Positions 62,505 to 64,000 of a stretch of DNA of 64,000 nt are shown piece after piece. The notes beneath the pieces are model-generated. The model was not told the origin of the DNA. It worked only from the letters and a program-made list of their open reading frames with translations, and searched no databases. Positions within the stretch are counted from its first letter, which is position 1. Each line of letters opens with the position of its first letter. Where the stretch lies: assembly GCF_029392075.1 (NCBI RefSeq), contig NZ_CP113929.1, forward strand, positions 620,001 to 684,000, written 5' to 3'. The translations under genes were made by a program, and so were the position numbers. This DNA is from Bifidobacterium sp. ESL0704. GTDB taxonomy: Bacteria; Actinomycetota; Actinomycetes; Actinomycetales; Bifidobacteriaceae.

Positions 62505-64000
62505 TTAGCGTAAGTTGTCAAAATCGTAATAGTTGACAATGAAATCGGTCAATATCTTTGTGCGACGCTCAATATCGGCAATCGTCCATTGCGTTTTGGT
62601 TTCTATGGTTTCAATGGATTCATCGGGGATACTGGCATTGAGCCGCATCGGCTGTCGAAGACCGACAAAATGTCCATTATCGCTGAAATCGCGTTTCGAC
62701 TTTTTATATGACAGAGTTCCCGTGGTGTAAGGTTCCTCAGTGTTGACGAATGGTAATTGACCGAGGTCGGCATTATAAGGCGTCAGGGTAAGATTGCCGA
62801 GTTTATGAGTATGCTCATCTTGGATTTTGTCAGCGTCTTTGGGGGAGTCTGGACTGATTGCGTCCTTCCAATAATCCGGCAAGGTCCCTTCAGGCAAGAT
62901 ATGTTCGATGGTCCATTTGGGTTTCCCGTTGTCGTCTTGTAGTGAGTCGAGATCCTCTTCGCGGCCTTTGTCGAAAATCGTAGGTCCGGAAAGGTTTCTT
63001 TCCAATGATGTCAGTAAGAAACGTGTTGTTCTAGGATTCTTTTCATAAATGTCGGCGGAAAGCAGAGAGTTTCTGAATTCCTCGGTGCCTACGCTAAGAT
63101 TTTTTAGTCGTTGAATAATGAATTGAATGAGGTCAGAACCTTTAAGCTGCTGGTTGTTAATTGACCGTACAATATCCAACATTGTTGAACGAATGCCTGA
63201 TGCCTTCGGCAGCAGAGTGACATTTCTGCGTACATAAAAATAAATAAGTGCATCTATGACAGTGCTGAGTTGTGCCTCATCGAGATGTAATTCCTCATAA
63301 CGATATAAGACAAAGAGTAATAGGGGATACGCCTGTGAGGGCTCGAGCCGGTGGAGTGATTGTAGTTTCTTACCGATACGAGAGCCATCGTCTGGTGCAC
63401 TGGGCATGCAGGCTATTTGCGAGAAGAGGGAAGCACGGTCAATGAGTTGTTTAAGATAATCGATGCCTTGCTCATAGCGGGGTCGGATGATTCGTTGATA
63501 TTGTCCCAGCGCTTTGCTCTTGGTTGTTGATGTCGTGTTGGTACCTTCAAAAGCATCGTAATTATTCAGCAGGAATTGAGTGGCTGAACCGATGTTCACG
63601 TCATTGTTCTTGTCATGGAAGAAACTCGTGAGCAGATTCCATTTGCTTAATGTCTCATTGATGTCATCCCCATGGTTTTTCGCGGCTCCAAGGAACTCTC
63701 CTTTAAGCAAGTCGACCAACGTTAGAGGAAGTCCCTTTGAATTAAGCGATGAGAACACCATGAACGCGTCAGATAAGGAAATAACTTTGATTTGTAATAT
63801 TTTAATATTGAGTAATTTGTCGTAAAACTCTTTTATCTCCGACGTGGTACTGAGCTCATCGGCAATGAGTGAACGGATAAAGTTATAACGTTTGGTAAAT
63901 CGAAGCCGTCCGGATGCTTGAGGCTTATGGCCATTTAAAGCGCTGAGGAGATCATCGTAGATTTGTCTGTCGCTATCCAATGGAACGATTCGGGATGAAT
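62505..64000 (-). CDS. GmrSD-like DUF262/DUF1524 protein, 5' end outside the window
   Basis: The frame is open through the right edge of the window, so the N-terminal DUF262 part with its DGQQR motif is missing here. The visible 498 residues include the end of DUF262 and a C-terminal DUF1524 HNH-like nuclease: WTIEHILPE with the catalytic His, then HKLGNLTLTPYN and a KKSKRDF segment. Relatives such as GmrSD are type IV restriction enzymes that use nucleotide hydrolysis to cut modified phage DNA. GC is about 38% in a sampled line against about 60% in neighbours, which suggests horizontal gain. A TTG at 63980 is not a credible start because the frame continues with family-like sequence. Confidence 0.82.
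   Translation of the reverse strand, partial: SSRIVPLDSDRQIYDDLLSALNGHKPQASGRLRFTKRYNFIRSLIADELSTTSEIKEFYDKLLNIKILQIKVISLSDAFMVFSSLNSKGLPLTLVDLLKGEFLGAAKNHGDDINETLSKWNLLTSFFHDKNNDVNIGSATQFLLNNYDAFEGTNTTSTTKSKALGQYQRIIRPRYEQGIDYLKQLIDRASLFSQIACMPSAPDDGSRIGKKLQSLHRLEPSQAYPLLLFVLYRYEELHLDEAQLSTVIDALIYFYVRRNVTLLPKASGIRSTMLDIVRSINNQQLKGSDLIQFIIQRLKNLSVGTEEFRNSLLSADIYEKNPRTTRFLLTSLERNLSGPTIFDKGREEDLDSLQDDNGKPKWTIEHILPEGTLPDYWKDAISPDSPKDADKIQDEHTHKLGNLTLTPYNADLGQLPFVNTEEPYTTGTLSYKKSKRDFSDNGHFVGLRQPMRLNASIPDESIETIETKTQWTIADIERRTKILTDFIVNYYDFDNLR

Noticed and set aside
1..64000. tRNA or rRNA genes, insertion sequences, prophage genes
   Set aside because: I looked for T-arm GGTTCGA-type patterns with acceptor pairing, transposase motifs and phage structural genes and found none I can support.

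Overview
The window looks like a piece of a Bifidobacterium chromosome. The coding DNA is GC-rich, AAGGAG-type ribosome binding sites are clear, and the gene set is actinobacterial: a two-gene AdnAB-like nuclease-helicase, actinobacterial inositol-3-phosphate synthase, RNase J with a basic N-terminal tail, and cell-wall proteins with FIVAR modules and LAxTG sorting signals. The carbohydrate genes (GH43, GH42, araB, araA, LacI regulators) fit a gut or plant-glycan bifidobacterium. No species call is made.

Layout. 0-8.4 kb: asd, a DUF5701 gene, leuA, a class A penicillin-binding protein and ino1. 8.7-14.4 kb: a 1455-residue cell-wall-anchored subtilisin-like protease and UDP-galactopyranose mutase (glf). 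14.4-24.3 kb: a 51-bp repeat array, the SRP RNA gene, and two very large overlapping-operon genes encoding an AdnAB-like DNA end-processing helicase-nuclease. 24.5-28.3 kb: a GNAT acetyltransferase, an MFS exporter and a low-GC DUF559 nuclease-like gene bracketed by palindrome arrays. 28.6-32.5 kb: dapB, dapA, rnj. 32.8-40.1 kb: a PAP2 phosphatase, an overlapping pair of unknown small genes, pepN, glmM and def. 40.4-41.4 kb: an orphan response regulator. 42.0-54.0 kb: an L-arabinose and galactan region: araB-araA behind a LacI-type operator, a cell-wall GH43_24 exo-galactanase-like enzyme, a divergent sugar-binding lipoprotein, a GH42 beta-galactosidase and a LacI regulator. 54.2-62.4 kb: a fused CydDC-like ABC exporter, an aldo/keto reductase and two nearly identical zinc alcohol dehydrogenases. 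62.5 kb to the end: an AT-rich GmrSD-like (DUF262/DUF1524) restriction gene that runs off the window.

How the genes work together. asd, dapB and dapA feed lysine and diaminopimelate; glmM, the PBP and DAP serve the cell wall. The 45-54 kb cluster reads as one arabinogalactan or galactan module: a surface enzyme trims the polymer, the lipoprotein captures oligosaccharides, GH42 cleaves them inside, and freed arabinose can enter AraA/AraB. Three matching operator-like palindromes in the divergent GH43/lipoprotein promoter region suggest control by the local LacI protein.

The most unusual content is non-coding. Four sequence-unrelated families of short intergenic repeats have periods near 51, 61, 62 and 62 bp; three of them have inverted-repeat cores. 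One family, with core TTGGTGCACCAA, occurs as three separate three-copy arrays, two of which flank the DUF559 gene.
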